This document shows positions 1 through 7,422 of a stretch of DNA of 29,860 nt, one piece after another (the first letter of the stretch is position 1; the number at the start of each line of letters is the position of its first letter). The notes beneath the pieces were generated by a model. The model worked only from the letters and a program-made list of their open reading frames with translations, did not search any database and was not told the origin of the DNA. Source of the DNA: JBEHYA01 sp048498415. GTDB taxonomy: Bacteria > Pseudomonadota > Alphaproteobacteria > UBA9219 > RGZA01. The DNA is taken from assembly GCA_048498415.1 (NCBI GenBank), contig JBEHYA010000014.1, forward strand, positions 1 to 29,860, in the 5' to 3' direction. The position numbers were made by a program, and so were the translations under genes.

Positions 1-1175
1 GTCTGGTGATCTAGCAAGTCTTTGGCGATAATTTCGGCGTAAACCAAGGCTTCCAGCAGCGAATTGCTGGCCAGGCGGTTGGCGCCGTGAAGGCCGGTGG
101 AGGCTACTTCGCCGCAGACCCATAGGCCCGGCAGTGAGGAGCGGCCTTTATCATCCACCGCTACGCCGCCCATGTGGTAATGCGCGGCGGGTGCGACGGG
201 CAGCGGCTGGGTGACAGGATCGAGGCCGGCTTTGCGGCACGTCTCTGTGATGAAGGGATATTTGGTTGTGAATTTTTCGCCGAGCGACGCGCGCGCATCA
301 AGATAGGGTGTGCGGCCCTGCTGCATTTGTTGCCAGATGGCGCGGGCCACCACATCGCGCGCGGCAAGTTCTTTGCCGGGGATACCATCCATAAAATGTT
401 CATCACGGTCGTTGATGAGGGCGGCGCCGTCACCGCGCAACGCTTCGGTGAGCAGCGGCATGGGATCGAGGCCGATTGCTAAAGCCGTGGGATGAAACTG
501 CACGAATTCCAGATCGGTGAGCGTGGCGCCGGCACGGGCAGCCAGCGCCAGACCTTCGCCGCAGGCACCGGGCGGATTGGTGGTGCAGGCAAAAAGCTGG
601 CCGATGCCGCCGGTCGCCAGCACCACGGCAGAAGCCGGCATGACATCCGGCATGCCATCAGCATTCACAATATGAATGCCGATCACATGATTATTGAGTA
701 CAGCAAGATCAATCGCGCGCACGCCCATGGCGAAATGGATGGAAGGCGTTTGCTGCGCCACTTTGATCAGCGTTTGCATAACGGCGGCGCCGGTGCCATC
801 CCCCGTGGCGTGGGCAATGCGGTTGGTGCGGTGCGCGGCTTCGCGGCCAAGCGCAATGTTACCATTCGCATCGCGGTCAAACGGCACGCCGAGTTTATCC
901 AGCCATTCGATTTGCGCGGGCGCGTTTTGCGCGACCATCAGCGCGATTTTTTCATCCACCAAGCCAGCGCCGGCATTTACCGTATCTTCCGCATGGGCCT
1001 GCGGCGTATCGCCGGCACCCATCGCAGCCGCGATGCCGCCCTGGGCCCAGGCGGTAGCGGCCCCTTCTCCCAATTTAGCGCCCGTGAGCACCGTGACCGG
1101 GTGCGGCGCTAGGCGCAGCGCCACGGAAAGGCCGGCGATACCAGCGCCGATGATCACGATTGGAGGGGTGGACAT
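1..1175 (-). CDS. nadB: L-aspartate oxidase, C-terminus cut by window edge
   Basis: FAD-dependent oxidation of L-aspartate to iminoaspartate, the first step of de novo NAD synthesis, in the cytoplasm. The reading frame is open from ATG at 1173-1175 to the left edge, giving 391 codons of a family usually about 510-540 residues long; the C-terminal helical domain lies outside. The N-terminus carries the dinucleotide-binding motif GAGIAG at residues 10-15. Further in are a PAAHYHMGG segment and the hallmark HGANRLASNSLLE starting near residue 363, which separates NadB from succinate dehydrogenase SdhA by its surrounding sequence (GEVASTGLHGANR). It starts 3 bp after the rarA stop, so it is probably the last gene of a degQ-rarA-nadB transcript. 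No nadA or nadC is visible here. No frameshift was seen in the visible part. Confidence 0.93.
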   Translation of the reverse strand, partial: MSTPPIVIIGAGIAGLSVALRLAPHPVTVLTGAKLGEGAATAWAQGGIAAAMGAGDTPQAHAEDTVNAGAGLVDEKIALMVAQNAPAQIEWLDKLGVPFDRDANGNIALGREAAHRTNRIAHATGDGTGAAVMQTLIKVAQQTPSIHFAMGVRAIDLAVLNNHVIGIHIVNADGMPDVMPASAVVLATGGIGQLFACTTNPPGACGEGLALAARAGATLTDLEFVQFHPTALAIGLDPMPLLTEALRGDGAALINDRDEHFMDGIPGKELAARDVVARAIWQQMQQGRTPYLDARASLGEKFTTKYPFITETCRKAGLDPVTQPLPVAPAAHYHMGGVAVDDKGRSSLPGLWVCGEVASTGLHGANRLASNSLLEALVYAEIIAKDLLDHQ

Positions 1176-1178
1176 GCC

Positions 1179-2489
1179 TTATTTATTAGCCTTTTGGCGC
1201 TGCCCACGCAAATCAGCGAGCTGTTGCAGGCGTTCGCCAAGGCGCTGTTCATGGCCGCGATCGGAAGGTTTAAAGAACTGCTGGCGGGCCATGCCATCGG
1301 GGAAATAATTCTGGCCGGAAAACGCATCCGGTGCGTCGTGGTCGTATTGGTAGCCGCTGCCGTAGCCGATTTCTTTCATGAGTTTGGTGGGCGCGTTGAG
1401 AATATGTTTGGGCGGCATGAGCGAGCCATATTCGCGCGCGGCTTTTCTGGCTTCCGCATAGGCCACATAGGCGGCATTCGATTTTGGCGCGGCGGCCAAA
1501 TAAACGACGCCCTGCACAAGCGCGAGCTCGCCTTCGGGCGAACCGAGGCGTTCATACGTTTGCCAGCAGGCGAGCATTTGTTCGAGCGCGCGGGGGTCGG
1601 CCAGACCAATATCTTCGGCGGCAAAGCGCGTAAGGCGGCGGGCGATGTAATGCGGGTCTTCGCCGCCATCGAGCATGCGGCAAAACCAATACAGCGCGGC
1701 ATCAACATCAGAGCCGCGCAGCGATTTATGCAGGGCGCTGATGAGGTTGTAATGGCTTTCCTGCGCCTTGTCGTAAAGCGGCGCGCGTTTTTGCACGCGC
1801 TGCAGCAGGCCTTTGGCATCGAGCGGCTGCTTGGGGGGCGAGGTGAATAAATCTTCAGCGAGACTCAGCAAATAACGGCCATCGCCATCGGCGAGCTGGC
1901 GCAAGAGTTCGCGTGCATCACTTTGCAGCGGCAGGTCTTTGCCGGTGATCTCTTCGGCGCGGGCAAGCAACTGTTCCAGCGCTTTATCATCGAGGCGGTT
2001 GAGGACGAGCACCTGGGCGCGGCTAAGCAACGCGCCGTTGACTTCAAACGACGGATTTTCGGTGGTGGCGCCCACCAGCGTGACGATGCCGCTTTCCACA
2101 TAGGGCAAAAACGCATCCTGCTGGGCGCGGTTGAAGCGGTGGATTTCATCCACAAACAAAAGCGTGCCCTGCCCCATGGCGTGGCGGCTTTGCGCGGCTT
2201 CGAATATTTTGCGGAGTTCGACGACGCCGGAGACCACCGCCGAGACGGGTTCAAAATGCAAACCAACCGCTTCGGCCAGTAGCCGCGCGATGGTGGTTTT
2301 GCCGCAACCGGGCGGGCCCCAGAGAATGATGGAGGAGAGATGCCTGGCGGAAACCTGGCGCGCCAGCGGGCCATCGCTTTTCAGCAGATGATCCTGTCCG
2401 ATCACGTCTTCCAGTTTCTGCGGGCGCAGGCGGTCGGCCAGCGGGCGCGGGGCGGAGGATTCGAAAAGATTGCTGGTGGCCGTTGCCAT
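1179..2489 (-). CDS. rarA: Replication-associated recombination protein A (AAA+ ATPase, MgsA/RarA)
   Basis: Clamp-loader-like AAA+ ATPase acting at stalled replication forks. It is 436 residues, close to the E. coli protein (about 447). Visible motifs: Walker A GPPGCGKT at residues 58-65, Walker B LLFVDEIH at 110-117, and sensor 1 in LVGATTEN ending at 145. The C-terminal half has the MgsA-type region, with SLRGSDVDAALYW and a conserved RFAAEDIGLADP stretch. The ATG at 2487-2489 shares one base with the upstream protease stop (TAATG), so translation is probably coupled; no strong Shine-Dalgarno is seen. An HtrA-type protease gene followed by rarA downstream of rplQ is a recurrent alphaproteobacterial arrangement. 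Confidence 0.96.
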   Translation of the reverse strand: MATATSNLFESSAPRPLADRLRPQKLEDVIGQDHLLKSDGPLARQVSARHLSSIILWGPPGCGKTTIARLLAEAVGLHFEPVSAVVSGVVELRKIFEAAQSRHAMGQGTLLFVDEIHRFNRAQQDAFLPYVESGIVTLVGATTENPSFEVNGALLSRAQVLVLNRLDDKALEQLLARAEEITGKDLPLQSDARELLRQLADGDGRYLLSLAEDLFTSPPKQPLDAKGLLQRVQKRAPLYDKAQESHYNLISALHKSLRGSDVDAALYWFCRMLDGGEDPHYIARRLTRFAAEDIGLADPRALEQMLACWQTYERLGSPEGELALVQGVVYLAAAPKSNAAYVAYAEARKAAREYGSLMPPKHILNAPTKLMKEIGYGSGYQYDHDAPDAFSGQNYFPDGMARQQFFKPSDRGHEQRLGERLQQLADLRGQRQKANK

Positions 2490-3928
2490 TAAATGTTCAC
2501 CGCCACGGTAATCACGTTGGGCCCGCGCTTTAACGTGATGCGCCAGTTATTGGTGATGCCGGCTAAAGCCGCCTGCAACTCGTTGATGGTTTTGGTGTCT
2601 TTGCCGTTGATGGCCAGCACCACATCGCCGCGCTGAAGGCCGAGCATCACGGAAGGCGTGTTGTAATCGGTGCCGATTACCAGCACGCCGGTGGCATCTT
2701 CATCCATGCCCTGTTCAATCGCCACGGCGGGCGACAGGTTGACCACTTTAGCGCCGGCCAGCGGGTTGCGGCCCTTCAGCGTGGTTTCCTGCCGCGGCGG
2801 ATTTTCAGGGGGCGCAGTGAGTTTGAGGGTAACGTTGCTGACTTCGCTGTTGTGCATGATCTGGAAAATGACGGGATCATTGAGCGAGACGGTGGCAAGA
2901 CGGAAACGCAGCGCTGCGTCATCTACCACTTCGTGGCCGTTCACGGCCATGATGATATCGCCTTTTTGCAGGCCCGCTTTCAGCGCGGGCGAAGCCGGGT
3001 TAAAGCTTTTGATCAGAATGCCGCCGGGGCGCGGGATGCCGAGGGACTTGGCAAGTTCCGCCGTAAGGTTCTGGCCCGTGAGGCCCAGCCACGCGCGCTG
3101 GCCGCCATCCTTGCTGCCGGCGTTCGCTATAACCGCCCGTACTAAGTTAGACGGCGTGGCGAAACCGATGCCGAGCGAGCCGCCATCGCGGGAATAGATG
3201 GAAGATGGAATGCCGATCAATGTGCCATCCACACCCACCAGCGCGCCGCCGGAATTGCCGGGGTTGATGGCGGCATCGGTCTGGATGAAATAATTGACGT
3301 CGCTGCCAACGTTATCCGCCGCGCGCGCGGTGGCGGAGACAATGCCCATGGTAACGGTTTGCCCCACCCCGAACGGGTTGCCGATGGCGAGCACCAGATC
3401 GCCCACATTCACATCATCGGAATCTTTAAGGCCAAGCGTGGGAAACGTCTCGCCCTTGGTGCGGAGTTTAAGAATGGCAAGGTCGGTGCGCTTGTCGGCG
3501 CTGATGACATCGGCTTCGAATTCGCGGCGGTCGGATAAAACAACCGTGATCTGGTCGGCGCCCTGAATGACGTGGTTGTTAGTCACGATCACGCCTTCGG
3601 GCTTCACGATGACGCCGGAACCCAGCGCGCCCTGCATGCGCTGGCGGGTGAGGCCGCCCATATTGCTTCCGGGGAAATCATCGCCGAACATCTGGCGGAA
3701 CAGCGGATCATCCATGAACGGCGAGACGCGCTGCTGGACGGTTTTGCGGGTGTAGATGTTAACAACAGCCGGCGCAACTTTTTTGACGACCGGTGCAAAT
3801 GAGAGCGCGATTTCCGCCTGGCTGCGCGGCACCTGCGGCGGCAGGCTGGCAGGGGATGGCAGCGTGTCTTCGGCAGCAGCCAATGCGGGGATAAGGGCAA
3901 AAAGAATAGGAAGCAGAATCTGTTTCAT
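2489..3928 (-). CDS. Periplasmic HtrA/DegP-type serine protease with two PDZ domains
   Basis: ATP-independent periplasmic protease/chaperone of the Do family. With ATG at 3926-3928 it is 479 residues and begins with a clear signal peptide (MKQ, then a hydrophobic core ending ALAAA). A start 11 codons further upstream is in frame but would place charged residues before the signal sequence and would fall inside an inverted repeat, so it was rejected. The catalytic triad is complete: His119 in TNNHV, Asp149 in KRTDLA, Ser226 in GNSGG. A PDZ domain follows at about residues 280-370 and a second at about 390-475. The linker before the protease domain has an FxxMFGDDFPG-type LA loop. Whether it matches DegP, DegQ or MucD in role cannot be told. 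The inverted repeat at 3934-4014 lies directly upstream and may affect translation. Confidence 0.94.
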   Translation of the reverse strand: MKQILLPILFALIPALAAAEDTLPSPASLPPQVPRSQAEIALSFAPVVKKVAPAVVNIYTRKTVQQRVSPFMDDPLFRQMFGDDFPGSNMGGLTRQRMQGALGSGVIVKPEGVIVTNNHVIQGADQITVVLSDRREFEADVISADKRTDLAILKLRTKGETFPTLGLKDSDDVNVGDLVLAIGNPFGVGQTVTMGIVSATARAADNVGSDVNYFIQTDAAINPGNSGGALVGVDGTLIGIPSSIYSRDGGSLGIGFATPSNLVRAVIANAGSKDGGQRAWLGLTGQNLTAELAKSLGIPRPGGILIKSFNPASPALKAGLQKGDIIMAVNGHEVVDDAALRFRLATVSLNDPVIFQIMHNSEVSNVTLKLTAPPENPPRQETTLKGRNPLAGAKVVNLSPAVAIEQGMDEDATGVLVIGTDYNTPSVMLGLQRGDVVLAINGKDTKTINELQAALAGITNNWRITLKRGPNVITVAVNI

Positions 3929-3933
3929 TTTTT

Positions 3934-4014
3934 GTATGCCCCGTTGAAAAACGGGGTCCATTCATCCGCATCTGGATTGCTGATCGATGGGCCCCGTTTT
4001 TCAACGGGGCATAC
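3934..4014. repeat. Inverted repeat of two self-complementary 26-nt arms upstream of the HtrA gene
   Basis: Arms 3934-3959 and 3989-4014 are reverse complements with one mismatch in 26, separated by 29 nt. Each arm is also a hairpin by itself (7-bp stem CCCCGTT/AACGGGG with a 4-nt loop). The structure can therefore be one long stem or two small ones. It ends 5 nt before the protease ATG and includes the only G-rich stretch that could serve as its ribosome binding site. There is no T-run that would make it an ordinary terminator. It resembles REP/BIME-type intergenic repeats. Confidence 0.85.
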
Positions 4015-4022
4015 ATAGTAAC

Positions 4023-4352
4023 TTAGGGCGATGGGCCGGCGCTTTCCATAAGTTTTAGGCCGATAATACCCGCCAGGATCAGGCCGATGCACACAATGCG
4101 GCCCAATGACAAACTTTCGCCAAAAAGCATAACGCCGACAGCGAAGGTGCCAATCGCGCCGATGCCCATCCAAACGCTGTAGGTGGTGCCAAGCGGCACG
4201 GTTTTAAGGGCAAGGTGCACGCAGGCCATGACGCCGAAGACCATGGCGATAATGGCGATGGTGAACAGCGGCTTGGCGAAGCCGTGCATTTTAAGAAGGG
4301 TTGTCCACGCCACATCAAGAAGACCGGCGGCGACCACATAGAACCAGCCCAT
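4023..4352 (-). CDS. Small multidrug resistance (SMR) transporter, Gdx/SugE-like
   Basis: Inner-membrane four-helix transporter that works as a dual-topology dimer. It is 109 residues with hydrophobic segments at about 3-20, 29-50, 56-76 and 82-102. The stretch GTTYSVWMGIGAIG (residues 55-68), the GES at 78-80 and the ending IIGLKL are characteristic of the Gdx (SugE, guanidinium exporter) branch; Gly10, Trp16, Trp61 and Lys100 match family positions. The essential TM1 glutamate of the family is Asp13 here (GAT codon at 4314-4316). ATG 4350-4352 is preceded by AGGAG with a 6-nt spacer. No guanidine riboswitch is seen in the 27 bp upstream. The substrate is not predictable, given the acidic-residue change. 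Confidence 0.88.
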   Translation of the reverse strand: MGWFYVVAAGLLDVAWTTLLKMHGFAKPLFTIAIIAMVFGVMACVHLALKTVPLGTTYSVWMGIGAIGTFAVGVMLFGESLSLGRIVCIGLILAGIIGLKLMESAGPSP

Positions 4353-4379
4353 CGGCAGCTCCTATCTTAACGGCCCAAA

Positions 4380-4685
4380 TTAACGACGTTGGGGAACCAG
4401 AACCTGGCAGCGGGCCAGGCAGTTTTTGAGCGTGTAATTGCATTCCGCCCCGCGGCCGATCACGCCGCGCGGCTCGCCATAGGACGGCAAGTTCGCGCCG
4501 GCGCTGTCGGTGCAGATGGCGTAATCGTGATTGCAGGCCGCTTTGCACATCTCGGCCGAGGTGCGTGGCGGATCGATCTGCTCGGGATGCGTAAGGCCGG
4601 TACCCATGAACGTGGCGCCGCCGCCGCAACCAGCAAGGGTCACGGCGAGCAGGCCACAGGCCGCGAGATTACGCAGCTTGTTCAT
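4380..4685 (-). CDS. Small cysteine-rich lipoprotein, unknown function
   Basis: 101 residues. The N-terminus is a lipoprotein signal with a basic start, a hydrophobic core and the lipobox LAGC with Cys20 as the lipidation site. The mature part has six further cysteines, at 47, 51, 58, 82, 89 and 93, a CX3C-X6-C ... C-X6-CX3C layout that is exactly symmetrical about residue 70. This suggests an oxidised helical hairpin in the periplasm. The gene overlaps the 3' end of rplQ by 17 bp (ATG at 4683-4685) in a different frame and probably shares its transcript; a weak GGAA precedes the start. No family was recognised. It might be a lineage-specific envelope protein; the function is unknown. Confidence 0.75.
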   Translation of the reverse strand: MNKLRNLAACGLLAVTLAGCGGGATFMGTGLTHPEQIDPPRTSAEMCKAACNHDYAICTDSAGANLPSYGEPRGVIGRGAECNYTLKNCLARCQVLVPQRR

Positions 4686-5097
4686 TGGTTTCCGTCGCTT
4701 CGGTGTTGGCGGGACCGGAATCCTGGCCCTTGGCGGCTACATCGCGTTCCACCAGTTCGATGATCGCCATGCTGGCGGTATCGCCATAACGAATGCCGGC
4801 CTTGAGGACGCGGGTATAACCACCGGGGCGCTTGGCATAACGGGTCGCCAGCGCGCCGAACAGTTTGTTGACCATGGTCTCATCACGCAGCATCGCGTAG
4901 GCGCGCTGCTTGTTGGCGAGACCGCCTTTTTTAGCCAGCGTGATCAGGCGTTCCACCACGCCGCGAAGGTCTTTGGCCTTCGGGAGAGTGGTTTTGATCT
5001 GCTCGTGCTTGATGAGCGCAGCCGCCATGTTGTCGAACATCGCTTTGCGATGGCTCGAGGTTTTACCGAGTTTACGGTGTGCATTACCGTGACGCAT
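4669..5097 (-). CDS. rplQ: 50S ribosomal protein L17
   Basis: Large-subunit protein lining the region near the exit tunnel. The start MRHGNAHRKLGKTSSHRKAM is the family signature, and the core ends near residue 120. About 20 residues of a polar, acidic tail follow, making 142 residues against about 120-127 in many bacteria. ATG 5095-5097 has AAGGAG 6 nt upstream. It is the last ribosomal gene of the alpha operon, 119 bp after rpoA, and its 3' end overlaps the lipoprotein gene. Confidence 0.98.
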   Translation of the reverse strand: MRHGNAHRKLGKTSSHRKAMFDNMAAALIKHEQIKTTLPKAKDLRGVVERLITLAKKGGLANKQRAYAMLRDETMVNKLFGALATRYAKRPGGYTRVLKAGIRYGDTASMAIIELVERDVAAKGQDSGPANTEATETNEQAA

Positions 5098-5121
5098 TGT
5101 ACTCTCCTTCTTTAGCTGGCC

Positions 5122-5205
5122 CCGGCATGTGCCGGAACCGATCGTGTTTGCCGCCCACCCTCAGATTGCTCTTACGGTATGGGAAGCTGGAGCCACCATG
5201 GCTCC
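5122..5205 (-). promoter_or_regulatory. Two small hairpins in the rpoA-rplQ gap
   Basis: The 119-bp gap holds two perfect short stems: 5189-5195 with 5199-5205 (GGAGCCA/TGGCTCC, 3-nt loop) and CCGGC/GCCGG at 5122-5126 and 5131-5135 with a 4-nt loop. Neither is followed by a T-run, so they do not look like terminators. They may be RNA-processing or stability elements that set rplQ expression apart from rpoA. The function is inferred only. Confidence 0.35.
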
Positions 5206-5216
5206 GAAACTTAATT

Positions 5217-6239
5217 TCAGAACGGCTCTTCCATCTTCTTGAGGAGCTCGTCGATATTTTCGGGGGGCCAGCCCGGCACTTCCATGCCAAGGGTGAGGCC
5301 CATCTGCGCCAGAACTTCCTTGATTTCGTTCAGGCTCTTGCGGCCGAAATTCGGCGTGCGCAGCATTTCGGCTTCCGACTTCTGAACCAGGTCGCCGATG
5401 TAGATGATGTTGTCGTTCTTGAGGCAGTTGGCCGAACGCACCGAGAGTTCCAGTTCGTCGACGCGGCGGAGCAGGTTCTTGTTGAACGGAAACTCGTCGC
5501 GCGGCGCTTCGGCAACATGCTGGCGCGGCTCTTCGAAGTTGATGAAGAGCTGCAGCTGGTCTTGCAGAATGCGCGCGGCGATCGCCACCGCATCTTCCGG
5601 CGCAATCGCGCCGTTGGTCTCGAGCTGCAGCGAGAGCTTGTCGTAGTCGGTGACCTGGCCCACGCGGGAGTTATCGACCTTGAACGAGACTTTGCGCACC
5701 GGCGAATACAGCGCATCGATGGGGATAAGGCCAATCGGGCTGTCTTCCTTGCGGTTCTGCGCGGCGGGCACGTAGCCTTTGCCGGTTTCCACGGTCATTT
5801 CCATGGAAAGCTTGGCGCCGTTATCGAGCGTGCAGATCAGCAGATCCGGATTCAAAATTTCGATTTCCGAACCCGTCTGGATCTTGCTGGCACGGACTTC
5901 GCCCGGGCCTTCGGCAACCAAACGCATACGGCGAGGGCCTTCGCTGTGCATACGGAGCGCCAGCGACTTGATGTTGAGAACGATGTCGGTGACATCTTCA
6001 CGCACGCCCGGGATGGACGAGAATTCGTGCAGCACGCCTTCGATCTGGATGGAGGTGACGGCGGCGCCTTGCAGCGAGGAGAGCAGCACGCGACGCAGCG
6101 CGTTGCCCAGCGTGGTGCCGAAGCCGCGTTCCAGCGGTTCCGCCACAAGCGTGGCATGGCGCGAGGGATCGCCGCCCGCCTGCACCTGCTTGTTAGCCTG
6201 AATGAGTTGTTTCCAGTTCTTCTGCAGCATGAGCGACAT
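5217..6239 (-). CDS. rpoA: DNA-directed RNA polymerase subunit alpha
   Basis: Alpha subunit that nucleates RNA polymerase assembly and contacts upstream promoter DNA and activators. 340 residues, typical of alphaproteobacteria. The N-terminal domain includes FGTTLGNALRRVLLSSL (the dimerisation/assembly helix) and GVREDVTDIVLN. The C-terminal domain includes ELSVRSANCLKNDNI, whose Arg, Asn and Cys correspond to the UP-element contact surface around E. coli Arg265. ATG 6237-6239 follows AAGGAA with a 5-nt spacer. It lies 79 bp after rpsK in the alpha operon. Confidence 0.99.
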   Translation of the reverse strand: MSLMLQKNWKQLIQANKQVQAGGDPSRHATLVAEPLERGFGTTLGNALRRVLLSSLQGAAVTSIQIEGVLHEFSSIPGVREDVTDIVLNIKSLALRMHSEGPRRMRLVAEGPGEVRASKIQTGSEIEILNPDLLICTLDNGAKLSMEMTVETGKGYVPAAQNRKEDSPIGLIPIDALYSPVRKVSFKVDNSRVGQVTDYDKLSLQLETNGAIAPEDAVAIAARILQDQLQLFINFEEPRQHVAEAPRDEFPFNKNLLRRVDELELSVRSANCLKNDNIIYIGDLVQKSEAEMLRTPNFGRKSLNEIKEVLAQMGLTLGMEVPGWPPENIDELLKKMEEPF

Positions 6240-6318
6240 GGGGTTTCCTTAAAGTATTAGGTGTATGCACAAAACCAGTGACGGCGGCGCGGCATCACGC
6301 ACGCGCCCGCACGTTGAA

Positions 6319-6750
6319 TTAAACGCGGCGACGCTTGGGCGGACGCACACCGTTATGCGGGATCGTGGTCACATCGCGGATCGAGGTGATCATGAAGCCA
6401 ACCGCCTGCAACGCGCGGAGCGCCGATTCACGGCCTGAACCCGGGCCCTTCACTTCGACTTCGAGCGAACGCATGCCGTGTTCCATCGCCTTGCGGCCCG
6501 CATCTTCGCCGGCCATCTGGGCGGCATACGGAGTGGAACGGCGCGAGCCCTTGAAGCCCATGGTGCCCGAAGACGACCACGACACGGTGTTGCCGGCCAT
6601 ATCGGAGATGGTGACAACCGTGTTGTTGAAAGTGGAGTTGACGTGCGCAACGCCCATCACCACGTTCTTGCGTTCTTTCTTTTTGCGCGGGCCGGCGGCG
6701 GGCTTGTTGCCTTCTTTGGCGGCCGCGGCGGCTTTTTTGGTCTCGGTCAT
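6319..6750 (-). CDS. rpsK: 30S ribosomal protein S11
   Basis: Small-subunit platform protein. 143 residues from ATG 6748-6750; an in-frame TTG two codons upstream lies too close to the AAGGA Shine-Dalgarno, whereas the ATG is 10 nt away. After an Ala/Lys-rich N-terminal extension of about 28 residues, the core begins with VVMGVAHVNSTFNNTVVTI. It ends in the conserved PHNGVRPPKRRRV. Second gene of the alpha operon, 24 bp after rpsM. Confidence 0.98.
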   Translation of the reverse strand: MTETKKAAAAAKEGNKPAAGPRKKKERKNVVMGVAHVNSTFNNTVVTISDMAGNTVSWSSSGTMGFKGSRRSTPYAAQMAGEDAGRKAMEHGMRSLEVEVKGPGSGRESALRALQAVGFMITSIRDVTTIPHNGVRPPKRRRV

Positions 6751-6774
6751 TTTCAAACGTTCCTTAGTGGCTAA

Positions 6775-7155
6775 TTATTTTTTGGTTGCGATCTTCTTGC
6801 CGGCGATGGGCTTGGCCGGGCCCTTGCGGGTGCGCGCGTTGGTGTGCGTACGCTGGCCATGCACGGGCAGACCCTTGCGGTGACGCAGGCCCTTGTAGCA
6901 GGCGAGATCCATGAGGCGCTTGATGTTGATCGCCACATCGCGACGCAGATCGCCTTCGACCTTGTAGTTCTGGTCGATGAATTCGCGGATCTTCAGCACT
7001 TCGGTGTCGGTGAGCTGGTTCACGCGCTTCTCGTTGGGAATTTTCAGCGCATCGCAGATATCGCGCGCGCGCTTCGGGCCCACGCCATAAATATAACGAA
7101 GCGAGATCCAGACCGGCTTACCCGTTGGAATGTTGACACCAGCAATACGAGCCAC
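6775..7155 (-). CDS. rpsM: 30S ribosomal protein S13 (GTG start)
   Basis: Small-subunit head protein that contacts the 50S subunit and the P-site tRNA. 126 residues beginning ARIAGVNIPTGKPVWISL, with the GLRHRKGLPVHGQRTHTNAR motif and a Lys-rich tail that reaches the P site. The start codon is GTG at 7153-7155, supported by AGGAG 6 nt upstream and by exact family alignment at the N-terminus. It is the first gene of the alpha operon and is preceded by its own promoter instead of by adk. Confidence 0.98.
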   Translation of the reverse strand: MARIAGVNIPTGKPVWISLRYIYGVGPKRARDICDALKIPNEKRVNQLTDTEVLKIREFIDQNYKVEGDLRRDVAINIKRLMDLACYKGLRHRKGLPVHGQRTHTNARTRKGPAKPIAGKKIATKK

Positions 7156-7298
7156 GCGCTACTCCTGTTTACGAAAAACTTACCAATTTCATCGACAAAC
7201 AAAAAAGCCAGCCGCGAGCCTGTCCTTTAATCGGACCAAGCCTACGGTTGGTTTAGGATGTTTGTTTTATAAGGCTTATCCCGCCTTAACGTGGCCGC

Positions 7299-7327
7299 AA
7301 AATAGGGTGCCGGCCTATATGAGTCAA
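7299..7327 (-). promoter_or_regulatory. Sigma70-type promoter of the alpha operon
   Basis: On the minus strand, TTGACT (7322-7327) and TATTTT (7299-7304) are separated by exactly 17 bp. The predicted transcript start near 7292 leaves a leader of about 135 nt before rpsM. Since the genes on the other side of this site are unrelated and one is on the opposite strand, the alpha operon needs a promoter here. Confidence 0.7.
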
Positions 7328-7422
7328 GCCTTTCAGCCGGGTTTTTAGGCCCCCGCCCCGGGGGCCCGCCCCCTTCCCCTTAAATACCCTGTTTTATTGG
7401 GCGTTTTTATTAATAAAGGGGT

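Noticed and set aside
3929..3961. Upstream start of the HtrA-type protease at 3961
   Set aside because: It would add 11 residues before a well-formed signal peptide and lies inside the inverted repeat.
5079..6260. Long plus-strand open frame of 393 codons opposite rpoA
   Set aside because: It mirrors rpoA, gives a Arg/His/Phe-rich product without any recognisable domain, and has no ribosome binding site; high GC at third positions creates such antisense frames.
7348..7366. Perfect GC-rich hairpin (7-bp stem) downstream of the kinase gene as an intrinsic terminator
   Set aside because: On the minus strand it is followed by TAAAAAC, not a T-run, so it does not fit an intrinsic terminator; it may act only with other factors. 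A longer-loop pairing of 7376-7381 with 7416-7421 also lacks a T-run.
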